From Natronosporangium sp035305625 (GTDB taxonomy: Bacteria; Actinomycetota; Actinomycetes; Mycobacteriales; Micromonosporaceae), in NCBI GenBank assembly GCA_963809545.1, contig CAWEKD010000005.1, positions 434,001 through 498,000 on the forward strand: DNA of 64,000 bases, read 5' to 3'. Of the stretch, positions 6,577-15,056 are shown piece by piece. The notes beneath the pieces were generated by a model, which saw only the letters and a program-made list of their open reading frames with translations, ran no database searches and was not told where the DNA came from. How positions within the stretch are numbered: the first letter of the stretch is position 1; each line of letters begins with the position of its first letter. The position numbers were made by a program, and so were the translations under genes.

Positions 6577-7593
6577 AATTGTAAGGCAAAACACGCCTCT
6601 GACCTGCTGATTCTCTACTTGATCTTGCCTAACCTTTGGCGGGTGCAACCCCCCAGAATCCCCCCGAGAGACCGGTCATGGCGGCCGGCCGGGAGCACGA
6701 CCCGGTGGTTGCGTGACCGGCTTCAAGTAACTCGATCCGTCCCCTACACCCCTCGGCACCTGGCCGAGGGCAGGGCTCGGCGCCGATGGAGGCATCGACC
6801 CGGTCGGCACCGGGCCGCCACCAACCGGTGGCGACTGCGTCTGGCGGTACCCGCCGGTCCGTACCCCTGGTGGCAACGGCGGATCCCGGTGGCCGCCGCC
6901 GGGCTGCTGATGCTGTTCGGTCTGACCCCGGCCGCCAGCGGGGTGGACTCTCCCCCGCCGGATCCGGTGATCCAGGTCAGCGAAGCCGCGGTGCGGGCGC
7001 TCACCGACCGGGAACAGGCCGCGGACTCCTCGTCCCGCTCCCTGCCCCGAGAGCCCGCCGACCTGGCATTGCCCACGGAACCGCCCCCCGAGCCGGAGCC
7101 GGAAACCTCGGATCCGCCGGCGGAAGAGTCCGCGGACGAGGCCGAACAGGCCTCCATCCCGGAACCGATCGGTTGGCTGAACGAGCGGCAGATGGAGCAC
7201 GCGGCCACCATCGTGCGGGTGGGGCAGGAGATGGGCCTGCCCGAGCAGGCGTACGTGATCGCCCTCGCCACCGCCATGCAGGAAAGCACCCTGCGGGTGT
7301 TGGCCAACCCGGTCTATCCAGAGTCGTACGACCTCCCGCACGACGGGGAAGGGTGGGACCACGACTCGGTCGGGCTGTTCCAGCAGCGGCCGGTCTCCGG
7401 CTGGGGCACGGTCGCGGAATGCATGGACCCTGAGCACTCCGCCCGCTCGTTCTACCGGGCCCTGACCCGGGTGCCCAACTGGCAGAACCTGCCGGTGACC
7501 GTGGCCGCCCAGCGGGTGCAGGTGTCCGCGTACCCCAACCACTACGCCAAGCACGAGGAACTGGCGAGGAGGTTGGTCGAAGTCCTCACCTAG
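6574..7593 (+). CDS. Exported lysozyme/transglycosylase-like protein of the actinobacterial cell envelope
   Basis: Up to 339 residues. A very basic N-terminal 100 residues lead to a hydrophobic segment (RIPVAAAGLLMLFGLTPAASG, about 106-126), probably a signal or anchor. An acidic, Pro-rich linker (about 127-195) follows, then a C-terminal domain of about 140 residues: ERQMEHAATIVRVGQEMGL, AYVIALATAMQESTLRVL, DSVGLFQQRP and VQVSAYPNHYAKHE. The ATAMQESTL...GLFQQRP pattern resembles lysozyme-fold (SLT/Rpf-like) domains, with the Glu of QES as the candidate catalytic residue. The start is uncertain: the ATG at 6574 lies in an inverted repeat and a GTG at 6643 is an alternative. Peptidoglycan activity is inference. 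Confidence 0.7.
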   Translation: MNCKAKHASDLLILYLILPNLWRVQPPRIPPRDRSWRPAGSTTRWLRDRLQVTRSVPYTPRHLAEGRARRRWRHRPGRHRAATNRWRLRLAVPAGPYPWWQRRIPVAAAGLLMLFGLTPAASGVDSPPPDPVIQVSEAAVRALTDREQAADSSSRSLPREPADLALPTEPPPEPEPETSDPPAEESADEAEQASIPEPIGWLNERQMEHAATIVRVGQEMGLPEQAYVIALATAMQESTLRVLANPVYPESYDLPHDGEGWDHDSVGLFQQRPVSGWGTVAECMDPEHSARSFYRALTRVPNWQNLPVTVAAQRVQVSAYPNHYAKHEELARRLVEVLT

Positions 7594-7616
7594 CCCGACG
7601 CTCCGGGCCAGGCCAG

Positions 7617-7659
7617 GAAGGTGCCCTGCGGTGGCGATGAGCCGCCGCAGGGCACCTTC
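7617..7659 (+). terminator. Strong terminator hairpin with an AAGGTGCCCT stem
   Basis: 19-base arms (GAAGGTGCCCTGCGGTGGC against GCCGCCGCAGGGCACCTTC, one G-U pair) with a GATGA loop, 24 bases after the stop of the exported protein gene. The same outer stem sequence recurs at 26457-26497 and in part at 44137-44181. Confidence 0.85.
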
Positions 7660-7766
7660 GTCATTTCTGCCCAGGAAGACACCTTCCATGCCGGTGGCAC
7701 CCGGCACTCCGGCTCGAGGTGCGCCCGGGACCGCGGGCCTCGCGCCGGTCAGGTAACCTTTCCGGC

Positions 7767-7853
7767 GGTGGCGTGTCCGAGCGGCCGAAGGAGCGCGCCT
7801 CGAAAGCGCGTGAGGGTTCACGCCCTCCGTGGGTTCAAATCCCACCGCCACCG
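7767..7853 (+). tRNA. tRNA-Ser (anticodon CGA)
   Basis: 87-base class II tRNA. The acceptor stem GGTGGCG pairs with CGCCACC. The anticodon loop CTCGAAA gives CGA, which reads UCG. The variable arm is long (GAGGGTTCACGCCCTC region), and the T loop GGTTCAAATCC is present. CCA is not encoded. A T-rich stretch and a hairpin at 7876-7897 follow. Confidence 0.95.
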
Positions 7854-7875
7854 CTCTCTTTTCTCTCGGTGGCCG

Positions 7876-7897
7876 GCTCCGGTCGGTCGACCGGAGC
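7876..7897. terminator. Bidirectional terminator between tRNA-Ser and the convergent lipoprotein gene
   Basis: Perfect 9-base arms GCTCCGGTC and GACCGGAGC with a 4-base loop. It sits between two converging genes and follows a pyrimidine tract on the plus strand. Confidence 0.65.
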
Positions 7898-7919
7898 TGT
7901 CGTCGCGGGCGCGCTGCCG

Positions 7920-8477
7920 TCAGCAGGTGCCGAAGTCACTGTGGAACAGCAGCTCCACGTAGTCGGTGTACCCGACGATCAGCTTGTGCACCTCGTGCCC
8001 GTCGTGGAGGAACAGATAGGCCCGGTCGCCCTCGGGCACCAGCAGACCGTCGAACCGGTAGGTACCGGGCGGCGCCGGGAGTTCCCGCGCCTGGGGGTAG
8101 GCCTCCCGGACCTCGGTGACCAGCGAGCCAACCCCGATCTGCTCCGCGGTATGCACCGGTGGGTCCGCCCACAGTAGGACCAGCCGGTCCTCCTGGTCGA
8201 ACACCGGTGACACCGTCGGGTAGTCCGGGAACTGCGGAGCGCAGTCCCCTACTTCTTCGAACAGCCCATGCTCACTGACCAGATCGGCCCGAGCAGCCCC
8301 GAACTCGATCTCGCCCAGGCCGTCGTACGTCACCACTCGCCAGTCTGCCGGCTGAGACGGAGTCGAAGTGACGACCGGTGTGGCGGTTGTTCCCACTTCG
8401 GTGCTGGCGCGGCAGCCGGCCAGGCCGACTAGCGCCAGGAGCGTCGTCACCATCACGACCACAATGCGTTGTGGCAT
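7920..8477 (-). CDS. Putative lipoprotein of unknown function
   Basis: 185 residues from an ATG at 8477. A lipoprotein signal peptide is plain: a hydrophobic core MVTTLLALVGLAG with lipobox LAGC, so Cys22 should be acylated. A Thr/Ser/Pro-rich spacer (about 23-43) follows, then a soluble domain of about 140 residues with the repeated theme YDGLGEIEFGAARADLVSEHG. No enzyme motif or named family was recognised. The mature part is acidic and should face outward on the membrane. The gene is flanked by two serine tRNA genes and transcribed against the first. Confidence 0.75.
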   Translation of the reverse strand: MPQRIVVVMVTTLLALVGLAGCRASTEVGTTATPVVTSTPSQPADWRVVTYDGLGEIEFGAARADLVSEHGLFEEVGDCAPQFPDYPTVSPVFDQEDRLVLLWADPPVHTAEQIGVGSLVTEVREAYPQARELPAPPGTYRFDGLLVPEGDRAYLFLHDGHEVHKLIVGYTDYVELLFHSDFGTC

Positions 8478-8581
8478 GGCATCCCCCCAGCTAGCCAGCG
8501 TGGTGGCATAGCGTCCCCGCTAATGCCAGCGTAGCCGCCGTCTCTCCTCCGGCTGAGGGCAAGTTCACCCCGCCCAGGGGG

Positions 8582-8609
8582 ATGACAACTCGGAATGGTT
8601 CGCTATCCT
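8582..8609 (+). promoter_or_regulatory. Candidate promoter of tRNA-Ser(GGA)
   Basis: An ATGACA -35 box (5 of 6 to TTGACA) and a TATCCT -10 box are separated by 16 bases. The predicted start falls almost on the first base of the tRNA at 8617. Confidence 0.5.
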
Positions 8610-8616
8610 GATGAGC

Positions 8617-8701
8617 GGAGGATTCGCCTAGCGGCCTAGGGCGCACGCTTGGAAAGCGTGTTGGGGGCAACCCCTCACGAGTTCGAATCTCGTATCCTCC
8701 G
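8617..8701 (+). tRNA. tRNA-Ser (anticodon GGA)
   Basis: 85-base class II tRNA. The acceptor arms GGAGGAT and ATCCTCC pair. The anticodon loop CTTGGAAAG gives GGA (reads UCC and UCU). The long variable arm is TTGGGGGCAACCCCTC and the T loop is AGTTCGAATCT. CCA is not encoded. A strong terminator starts 13 bases after it. Confidence 0.95.
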
Positions 8702-8713
8702 CACCTGAACGGA

Positions 8714-8757
8714 ACGTCGGCCGGACCGCAGGGTTGTGGTCCGGCCGACGTCGTTTT
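8714..8757 (+). terminator. Canonical terminator after tRNA-Ser(GGA)
   Basis: Perfect 14-base arms ACGTCGGCCGGACC and GGTCCGGCCGACGT with a 10-base loop, followed by CGTTTTT. This is the most classical intrinsic terminator in the window. Confidence 0.9.
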
Positions 8758-8901
8758 TGGCCACTCGCTCGGCCCCGCCGCTCGCCCCGCCCGCCACCCA
8801 CCCCGGTCGAGGTCGCCCGCTACCGTCCCCTGGCCGGGGTACCGTCCGCCCGCGCGAATCCCGTGCCGGATTCGCTACTCCACCTGGGGCCGTGTAGAGT
8901 T

Positions 8902-8997
8902 GGTGACCGCCCCTCGTGCGGCGTCATCCTGTGAACCTCCCCAGGGCCGGAAGGCAGCAAGGATAAGCAGGCTCTGGCGGGTGCGCGAGGGGCCTTT
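8902..8997 (+). ncRNA. ffs: Signal recognition particle RNA, small bacterial type
   Basis: The 5' arm GCCCCTCG (8909-8916) pairs with CGAGGGGC (8986-8993). The conserved apical region CCCAGGGCCGGAAGGCAGCAAGG carries the Ffh-binding GGAAGG tetraloop zone, and a T-run ends the transcript. A TAGAGT -10-like box lies at 8895-8900. It precedes dnaX as in many actinobacteria and directs membrane targeting of nascent proteins. End positions are accurate to a few bases. Confidence 0.9.
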
Positions 8998-9081
8998 TTA
9001 CTCCCCGCCCAGTGGAGTTGCCACGCGGCGGTGCGAGTCCGCCGGCCAGGGTACGGTGGGCCGGCGGAGGAGGTGGGACCC

Positions 9082-11136
9082 GTGGCGCTGGCGCTGTATC
9101 GCAAATACCGGCCGACCACGTTCGCGGAGCTGATCGGGCAGGAACACGTCACCGAACCGCTGATCCAGGCGTTGCGGAGCGGGCGGCTGCACCACGCGTA
9201 TCTGTTCTCCGGTCCCCGAGGCTGCGGTAAGACGTCGTCGGCACGGATCCTGGCCCGATCCCTCAACTGCGCTCAAGGCCCCACCCCCGAGCCGTGCGGG
9301 ACCTGCGAGTCGTGCCGGGCGTTGAGCAACGACGGCCCCGGCTCGGTCGACGTACTGGAGATCGACGCGGCGTCGCACGGTGGGGTGGACGACGCCCGGG
9401 ACCTGCGTGAACGAGCGTTCTTCACCCCCGTGGCCAGCCGGTACAAGATCTACATCATCGACGAGGCGCACATGGTGTCCTCGGCGGGCTTCAACGCCCT
9501 GTTGAAGCTCGTGGAGGAGCCGCCGGAGTTCGTCAAGTTCGTGTTCGCCACCACCGAACCGGACAAGGTGCTGCCGACGATCCGGTCCCGTACCCATCAC
9601 TACCCGTTCCGGCTGATTCCGCCGAGTGTGCTGCGTCCGTACCTGGAGCAGCTGTGCGCCGCGGAAGGGGTCCAGGTGGAGCCGGCGGTGTTCCCGCTGG
9701 TGGTACGGGCCGGTGGCGGCTCGGTGCGGGACACCCTGTCGGTGCTGGACCAGCTGATCGCCGGAGCGGGCCCGGAAGGAGTCACCTACACGCGGGCGGC
9801 GGCGCTGCTCGGGGTGACCGACGCGGCGTTGTTGGACGAACTGTGCGACGCCCTGGTGGCCGGCGACGGCGCCGCGGTGTACGCGACCATCGACCGGGTC
9901 GCTGAGGCGGGGCACGACCCCCGTCGGTTCGCCGCTGACCTGCTCGAACGGCTACGGGACCTGATGGTGCTCCAGCAGGTGCCGGACGCGGCCGCCAAAG
10001 GCCTGCTCAACGCCCCCGCCGACCAGTTGGACCGGATGGCGGGGCACGCGTCCCAATTGGGGGCGGCCACCCTGTCCCGGTACGCCGACATCGTCCACGA
10101 CGGGCTGGTGGAGATGCGGGGGACGACCTCGCCCCGGCTGCTGCTGGAGCTGATCTGTGCCCGGATGCTGCTGCCCGGCGCCGAGGATTCTCAGCGGGCC
10201 CTGTTGCAGCGGTTGGAGCAGTTGGAGCGGCGGTTGGGAGCGGTCTCGGCGGCTCCGGCCGCCGGTACCCCGGCTCCGCCGGCGCCAGCGCCGACCCCCT
10301 CCGCTCCGCCGCCCGCGGCGGTGAGCTCGCCTGCCCCGCCCACTCCGCCGGCTGCTCCGGCACCGGCTACCCCACCGCCCGCCGCCTCGGCAGCGGCCGC
10401 TTCGGCAGCGAGCGCCCCCGCGCCGACTACCCCGCCGCCACCAGCCCCCGCCCCGGCCGCCCCGGCGGGCGCCCTGGACGCGGCCGCACTGCGCCGGGTC
10501 TGGGAAGAGATCGTGGCCACGGTGGGGCGACGCAGCAAACGCACCGCCGCGGTGGTCCGAGAGGCGACCGTCCAAGACGTGGAAGGCAACACCATCGTGC
10601 TGCACTTCCAGCACGCGGTACACGCCACCATGCTCGCGGCCGCCCCCAAACCGCTGCTGGAGGCGGTCCACGACGTCCTCGGCGGCCAGTGGCAGGTGCG
10701 CTGCGAATCCGGGAACGGCAGGTCCGGGGGTGACCGGGCCAAGGCTCCCCGCCAGCAGGCGACGGCTCCGGCCGCTCCGCCCGCGACCACCGGCGGTACG
10801 GGCAGTGCCGCCGCCCCCACCGCTGCCGCCCCGGAGTCGGACTGGCCGGAGCCGACCCGACCCGGTGGCGCCTCCGCCGGGGCGACGCCCGATCCGGCGC
10901 CCACCCCACCGTCGCCTCCACCGACCGGCGGCCCGACCCCGCCACCGGCGAGTCCGCCCCCGCCGGCCGCCCCGGCGGGCGGGGGAGCGGCATCGACCCC
11001 GACCCCCCCTTCGGAGCCCCCGGCTCCCCAAGCCGCCTCGTCGACGCTGCCCGGCGGGGTGCTCAGTGACCAACAGGCGCTCCAGCTGCTCCAGCAACGA
11101 CTAGGAGCGGAGAAGATCGGGGAGTTGTCCCCGTAA
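9082..11136 (+). CDS. dnaX: DNA polymerase III subunit gamma/tau
   Basis: 684 residues from the GTG at 9082, which has GGAGGAGG 8 bases upstream; a start at 9031 would cross that ribosome site. DnaX is the clamp-loader ATPase that loads DnaN and couples polymerase to helicase. Visible are YRKYRP, Walker A GPRGCGKT (44-51), a zinc module with Cys63/72/75/78, Walker B IIDEAH, and the FATTEPDKVLPTIRSRTHHYPFRLI sensor region. Domain III ends near 390. The tau part is broken by two long Pro/Ala linkers (about 395-485 and 560-665) around a compact domain (LRRVWEEIVATVGRRSKRTAAVV). It starts the dnaX-YbaB-recR cluster behind the SRP RNA. Confidence 0.96.
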   Translation: MALALYRKYRPTTFAELIGQEHVTEPLIQALRSGRLHHAYLFSGPRGCGKTSSARILARSLNCAQGPTPEPCGTCESCRALSNDGPGSVDVLEIDAASHGGVDDARDLRERAFFTPVASRYKIYIIDEAHMVSSAGFNALLKLVEEPPEFVKFVFATTEPDKVLPTIRSRTHHYPFRLIPPSVLRPYLEQLCAAEGVQVEPAVFPLVVRAGGGSVRDTLSVLDQLIAGAGPEGVTYTRAAALLGVTDAALLDELCDALVAGDGAAVYATIDRVAEAGHDPRRFAADLLERLRDLMVLQQVPDAAAKGLLNAPADQLDRMAGHASQLGAATLSRYADIVHDGLVEMRGTTSPRLLLELICARMLLPGAEDSQRALLQRLEQLERRLGAVSAAPAAGTPAPPAPAPTPSAPPPAAVSSPAPPTPPAAPAPATPPPAASAAAASAASAPAPTTPPPPAPAPAAPAGALDAAALRRVWEEIVATVGRRSKRTAAVVREATVQDVEGNTIVLHFQHAVHATMLAAAPKPLLEAVHDVLGGQWQVRCESGNGRSGGDRAKAPRQQATAPAAPPATTGGTGSAAAPTAAAPESDWPEPTRPGGASAGATPDPAPTPPSPPPTGGPTPPPASPPPPAAPAGGGAASTPTPPSEPPAPQAASSTLPGGVLSDQQALQLLQQRLGAEKIGELSP

Positions 11137-11200
11137 GCTGGTCAGGTGGGTCTTGCCCGCACCGGACCCGACCGGACTTGACCAACAGCAAGGAGATGAC

Positions 11201-11563
11201 ATGACGCCGGGTGGACAGCCCGACCTGCAGCAGTTGATGCGGCAGGCACAACAGATGCAGGAGCAGCTCATGGCCGCTCAGGCGGAGCTGGCGGAGACAG
11301 AGGTGACCGGCACCGCCGGCGGGGGCATGGTGACCGCCACGCTCACCGGCGGCGGGGAGGTCAAGTCCATCAAGATCGACCCGAGGGCGGTGGACCCGGA
11401 CGACGTGGAGACCCTCGAGGATCTGGTGGTGGCGGCGCTGCACGCGGCCGCGGAGGAGCAGCGCAACCTCACCATGCAGAAGATGGGCCCGTTGACCGCC
11501 GGCCTGCCGGGGATGCCGGGGCTACCAGGGATGCCGGGGCTACCAGGGATGCCGGGAGCCTAG
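11201..11563 (+). CDS. YbaB/EbfC family nucleoid-associated protein with a collagen-like tail
   Basis: 120 residues from the ATG at 11201 behind AAGGAG. The core (about 1-98) is typical of YbaB: LMRQAQQMQEQLMAAQAELAETEVTGTAGGGMV, then GGGEVKSIKIDPRAVDPDDVETLEDLVVAALHAA. It forms a DNA-binding dimer and is almost always encoded between dnaX and recR, as here. The C-terminal tail is unusual: GLPGMPGLPGMPGLPGMPG, a Gly-X-Pro style repeat from an 18-base DNA repeat. The tail is probably disordered and may differ in copy number between strains. Confidence 0.92.
   Translation: MTPGGQPDLQQLMRQAQQMQEQLMAAQAELAETEVTGTAGGGMVTATLTGGGEVKSIKIDPRAVDPDDVETLEDLVVAALHAAAEEQRNLTMQKMGPLTAGLPGMPGLPGMPGLPGMPGA
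11506..11560 (+). repeat. 18-base in-frame tandem repeat in the YbaB tail
   Basis: The unit GGGATGCCGGGGCTACCA is repeated two and a half to three times, encoding GMPGLP units. The copies are nearly identical, so it could slip during replication. Confidence 0.8.
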
Positions 11564-11571
11564 GTAGTTCC

Positions 11572-12165
11572 GTGTACGAGGGAGTCATTCAGGATCTGAT
11601 CGACGAACTCGGCCGGCTACCGGGCATCGGCCCGAAGAGCGCCCAGCGGATCGCGTTCCACCTGCTCGCCGCGGACGCCCCGGACGTACAGCGGCTGGCG
11701 GATGCCCTGCGCCGGGTCAAGGAGCTGGTCAGGTTCTGCGCCACCTGTTTCAACGTGGCCGAGGCCGAGCAGTGCCGCATCTGCCGGGATCCGCGCCGCA
11801 GCGACGACGTGTTGTGCGTGGTCGAGGAGCCCAAGGATGTGGTGGCGATCGAGCGCACCGGCGAGTTCCGGGGGCGGTACCACGTCCTGGGGGGCGCCAT
11901 CAACCCGTTGGAGGGGGTCGGCCCGGAGCAGCTCCGCATCCGGGAACTGATGGCGCGACTGTCCGGGGGGACGGTGAAGGAGCTGATCCTGGCCACCGAC
12001 CCGAACACCGAGGGCGAAGCCACCGCCACCTATCTCGCCCTGCTGGTCAAGCCGATGGGGCTGCAGGTGACTCGCCTGGCCAGTGGGCTCCCGGTCGGCG
12101 GCGACCTGGAATACGCCGACGAGATCACCTTGGGCCGCGCTTTCGAGGGGCGCCGCGAGATCTAG
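11572..12165 (+). CDS. recR: Recombination mediator RecR
   Basis: 197 residues from the GTG at 11572, 8 bases past the YbaB stop. RecR works with RecO (and RecF) to load RecA at gaps. All hallmarks are present: helix-hairpin-helix LPGIGPKSAQRIAFHLL (16-32), C4 zinc finger Cys56/59/68/71 (CATC...CRIC), a TOPRIM domain (VVEEPKDVVAIERTGEFRGRYHVLGG, ATDPNTEGEATA) and the C-terminal VTRLASGLPVGGDLEYAD motif. Length is normal. Confidence 0.97.
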   Translation: MYEGVIQDLIDELGRLPGIGPKSAQRIAFHLLAADAPDVQRLADALRRVKELVRFCATCFNVAEAEQCRICRDPRRSDDVLCVVEEPKDVVAIERTGEFRGRYHVLGGAINPLEGVGPEQLRIRELMARLSGGTVKELILATDPNTEGEATATYLALLVKPMGLQVTRLASGLPVGGDLEYADEITLGRAFEGRREI

Positions 12166-12287
12166 GCCCGGCTTCCGTCGACAGGACACAGTTCGATACC
12201 AACTCATTGATCAACGCTTCCCCGGCGTGACACCCGGCCGCTAAGGTCTGCGCATACCGTCAGACGTTGCGACAGAGGTGATCCTCC

Positions 12288-13967
12288 ATGCGTAGACCAC
12301 GGTGGAAGGCCGGGATCGCCGCGGCCGCCGCGGCCGCCCTGGCCCTATCCGGTTGTGCCGAAAGTGGCCGGGGTGGTGATAACGACGGCGCCGACAACGA
12401 CGCCACTTTGATCTTTGGTACGGAAGGCGAGATCAAGACCCTCGATCCGACGTTCTCCAGTGACAGCATCACTAGCCGGGTCGCCAACCAAATCTTCGAA
12501 ACGCTGGTCCGGCTCAAGCCGGGCGGGGTAGAGATCGTCAGTGGCCTGGCAGAGAGCTGGGAGCCGGACGAGAGCGGCACCGTGTGGACGTTCCACCTAC
12601 GCGACAACGTGACGTTCCATGACGGGACCGAGTTCAACGCGGAAGCGGTGTGCTTCAACTTCGACCGGTGGCACAACCTTCCGCCCGGGCTGGCGCAGGA
12701 CCCGGACATGAGCTACTACTGGCAGGCACTCTCCGGTGGCTTCGCCGAGAACACCCCGGACCGGGACGACCTGGGGGACCCGCTGTACGTGGGGTGCGAG
12801 GCGACCGATGAGCTGACCGCGGTCATCACGCTCAGCCGGCCCTCCAGCAAGTTCCCCGGCCTGCTGGTGCGGCAGCAGTTCGCGATCCACAGCCCGACCG
12901 CGCTGGAGAAGTACGACGCGGACAACGTCGGTGGGACCGCGGACGCTCCGCAGTGGCCGCCGTACTCGCTGGAGCACCCGACCGGCACCGGGCCGTTCAA
13001 GTTCGAGTCCTGGGACCGGGCGAACCAGGAGGTCACCCTGGTCCGGAACGACGACTACTGGGGCGGCAAGGCCACCATCGGCCGGCTGATCTTCCGGGCG
13101 ATCCCGGACGAGGGCGCCCGCCGGCAGGCGCTGCTGGCCGGGGACATCCACGGTTACGACCAGCCGTCGCCGTCGGACTGGGCGGCGCTGCAGGACGCCG
13201 GGATGCGCCTGGAGATCCGGGATCCGATGAACCTGCTCTACATCGCGTTCACTATCGACAGCCACCCGGCGCTGGAGAAGCTGGAGGTCCGCCAGGCGAT
13301 TGCGCACGCGCTGAACCGGCAGGCCATGGTGGATGCGGTGATGGCGGAGGGTGCCGAGGTGGCCAGCCAGTTCGGCCCGCCGATCCTGCCCGGCTGGAAC
13401 GCCGACGTGCCGCAGTACGAGTACGACCCGGACAAGGCCCGGGATCTGTTGGCGCAGGCCGGCTACGACGAGGGTGAGCTGGAGCTCGACTTCTACTGGC
13501 CGACCAACGTGACCCGGCCGTACATGCCGGACCCGCAGAGCATCTTCGAGCTGTTCCAGCGGGACCTGGAGGAAGTCGGGATCGTGGTCAACCCGGTGGC
13601 CGAGCCGTGGAGCCCGGAGTACCTGGCCGACGTCCAGAGTGGTAAGGCGGACCTGCACTTCCTCGGTTGGACCGCCGACTACCCGGACATGTACAACTTC
13701 ATCGGCACCTGGTTCGCCCGGCCGCTGCCGCAGTGGGGCTTCAACAACCAGGCGATCTTCGACGCGCTGGCCGAGGCGGACGCGGAGCCGGACGCGGACA
13801 CCCGGTACGCCATGTACGAGCAGATCAACGCTCAGATCATGGAGTTCCTGCCGGGCGTGCCGATCTCGCACACTCCGGTGGCGATCGTGTTCGCGCCGAA
13901 CGTGACCGGCGTTCCGCCGAGCCCACTGCTGGACGAGCGGTTCGAGACCGCCCAGATCACGGGCTGA
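12288..13967 (+). CDS. Oligopeptide ABC transporter substrate-binding lipoprotein (family 5)
   Basis: 559 residues. A signal peptide with an Ala-rich core ends in lipobox LALSGC (Cys23). The family-5 domain is clear: TLDPTFSSDSITSRVANQIFETLV, LAESWEPDESGTVWTFHLRDNVTFHDGTEFNAEAVCFNFDRW, and PTGTGPFKFESWDR. The later half has LEVRQAIAHALNRQAMVDAVM and DFYWPTNVTRPYMPDPQ. These proteins bind peptides, nickel or other small amphipathic solutes outside the cell. Acidic residues are abundant. It starts a five-gene importer operon. A hairpin just behind it (13982-14015) would favour its higher expression. The ligand is unknown. Confidence 0.9.
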   Translation: MRRPRWKAGIAAAAAAALALSGCAESGRGGDNDGADNDATLIFGTEGEIKTLDPTFSSDSITSRVANQIFETLVRLKPGGVEIVSGLAESWEPDESGTVWTFHLRDNVTFHDGTEFNAEAVCFNFDRWHNLPPGLAQDPDMSYYWQALSGGFAENTPDRDDLGDPLYVGCEATDELTAVITLSRPSSKFPGLLVRQQFAIHSPTALEKYDADNVGGTADAPQWPPYSLEHPTGTGPFKFESWDRANQEVTLVRNDDYWGGKATIGRLIFRAIPDEGARRQALLAGDIHGYDQPSPSDWAALQDAGMRLEIRDPMNLLYIAFTIDSHPALEKLEVRQAIAHALNRQAMVDAVMAEGAEVASQFGPPILPGWNADVPQYEYDPDKARDLLAQAGYDEGELELDFYWPTNVTRPYMPDPQSIFELFQRDLEEVGIVVNPVAEPWSPEYLADVQSGKADLHFLGWTADYPDMYNFIGTWFARPLPQWGFNNQAIFDALAEADAEPDADTRYAMYEQINAQIMEFLPGVPISHTPVAIVFAPNVTGVPPSPLLDERFETAQITG

Positions 13968-13981
13968 CCTACTGATCGGGT

Positions 13982-14015
13982 GGGGGTGGACACGGCACCG
14001 GCCGTGCCCACCCCC
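13982..14015 (+). terminator. Intercistronic hairpin between the binding-protein gene and the permease gene
   Basis: 15-base arms GGGGGTGGACACGGC and GCCGTGCCCACCCCC (one mismatch) around a 4-base loop, 14 bases after the stop. In ABC operons such hairpins typically cause partial termination or protect the upstream mRNA. Confidence 0.7.
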
Positions 14016-14051
14016 ATCCGCCATTCCACTGACTGGTGACGGTGGTTGTCG

Positions 14052-15056
14052 ATGACACGATTCATCATCCGGCGCCTGCTCCAGGTGATCCCCACCTTGG
14101 CTGCCCTGTCGGTACTGCTGTTCATCTGGTTACGCAGGCTGCCAGGTGGACCGGACGCGGCCCTGCTGGGGGAGCGGGCCACCCCGGAAGCCCGGGCGGC
14201 GATCCGGGAACGGCTGGGGCTCGATGAGCCCATCCTGGTGCAGTACGGCCGGTACATGAAGGACCTGCTCCGGCTGGATTTCGGGGTCTCCACCCAGACG
14301 CAGCAGCCGGTGATCGACGAGTTTCTGATCCGGTTCCCCGGCACGGTGGAGCTGGCCTTCACCGCGTTGGCGATCGCGGTCGGGGTCGGCATCCCGGTGG
14401 GTTACCTCGCCGCCCGCCGCCGCGGCGGGTGGTTGGACAACCTGGTCGTCAGCGGATCCATGGTGGGGATCTGCACCCCGGTGTTCTTCCTGGCGTTCGT
14501 GCTCAAGTGGGTGTTCGGTGAGCAGCTCGGGTGGCTGCCCACGTTCGGTCGTCAGTCGCCAGGGATCAACGCCACCCACGTGACCAACTTCTTCGTCCTG
14601 GACGGCCTGCTCACCCGGGAGTGGGACGCCGCCTGGGACGCCTTCCTCCATCTGCTCCTGCCCGCGATCGCGGTGGCCAGCATCCCGTTCGCAGTGATCG
14701 TCCGGATGACCCGGGCCAGCGTGCTGGAGGTGCTGAATGAGGACTACGTGCGGACCGCGGAGGCCAAGGGCTTGACCGACCGCACCATCCGGGGCCGCCA
14801 CGTCCTGCGCAACGCACTGCTGCCAGTGGTGACCGCGATCGGGGTGTTGGCGGGGGCGCTGCTGTCCGGTGCGGTGCTGACCGAGACGGTGTTCGCCTTC
14901 AACGGCATCGGCCGCTTCGTCTACTTGGCGATCCAGAACGCCGACTATCCGGTGCTGATGGCGTTCATCATGTTCATCGCGTTGACGTTCGTCACGATCA
15001 ACCTGCTGGTGGACATCTCGTACAGCATCATCGATCCGAGGGTGAGGGTTCACTGA
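14052..15056 (+). CDS. ABC transporter permease, DppB type
   Basis: 334 residues from the ATG at 14052; a TTG two codons earlier is possible. The N-terminal span MTRFIIRRLLQVIPTLAALSVLLFI, the periplasmic region with LGLDEPILVQYGRYMKDLLRLDFG, and later spans match DppB/OppB. The EAA loop contacting the ATPase is visible as DYVRTAEAKGLTDRTIRGRHVLRNALLPVVTAIGV. Six membrane segments are expected. Its stop overlaps the ATG of the next permease gene (ATGGC/TGATGG), so the operon is tightly packed. Confidence 0.9.
   Translation: MTRFIIRRLLQVIPTLAALSVLLFIWLRRLPGGPDAALLGERATPEARAAIRERLGLDEPILVQYGRYMKDLLRLDFGVSTQTQQPVIDEFLIRFPGTVELAFTALAIAVGVGIPVGYLAARRRGGWLDNLVVSGSMVGICTPVFFLAFVLKWVFGEQLGWLPTFGRQSPGINATHVTNFFVLDGLLTREWDAAWDAFLHLLLPAIAVASIPFAVIVRMTRASVLEVLNEDYVRTAEAKGLTDRTIRGRHVLRNALLPVVTAIGVLAGALLSGAVLTETVFAFNGIGRFVYLAIQNADYPVLMAFIMFIALTFVTINLLVDISYSIIDPRVRVH

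Noticed and set aside
6617..6640. Possible iron-regulator (DtxR/IdeR) box near TTGCCTAACC
   Set aside because: Only about 12 of 19 positions fit the consensus and the left half is poor.
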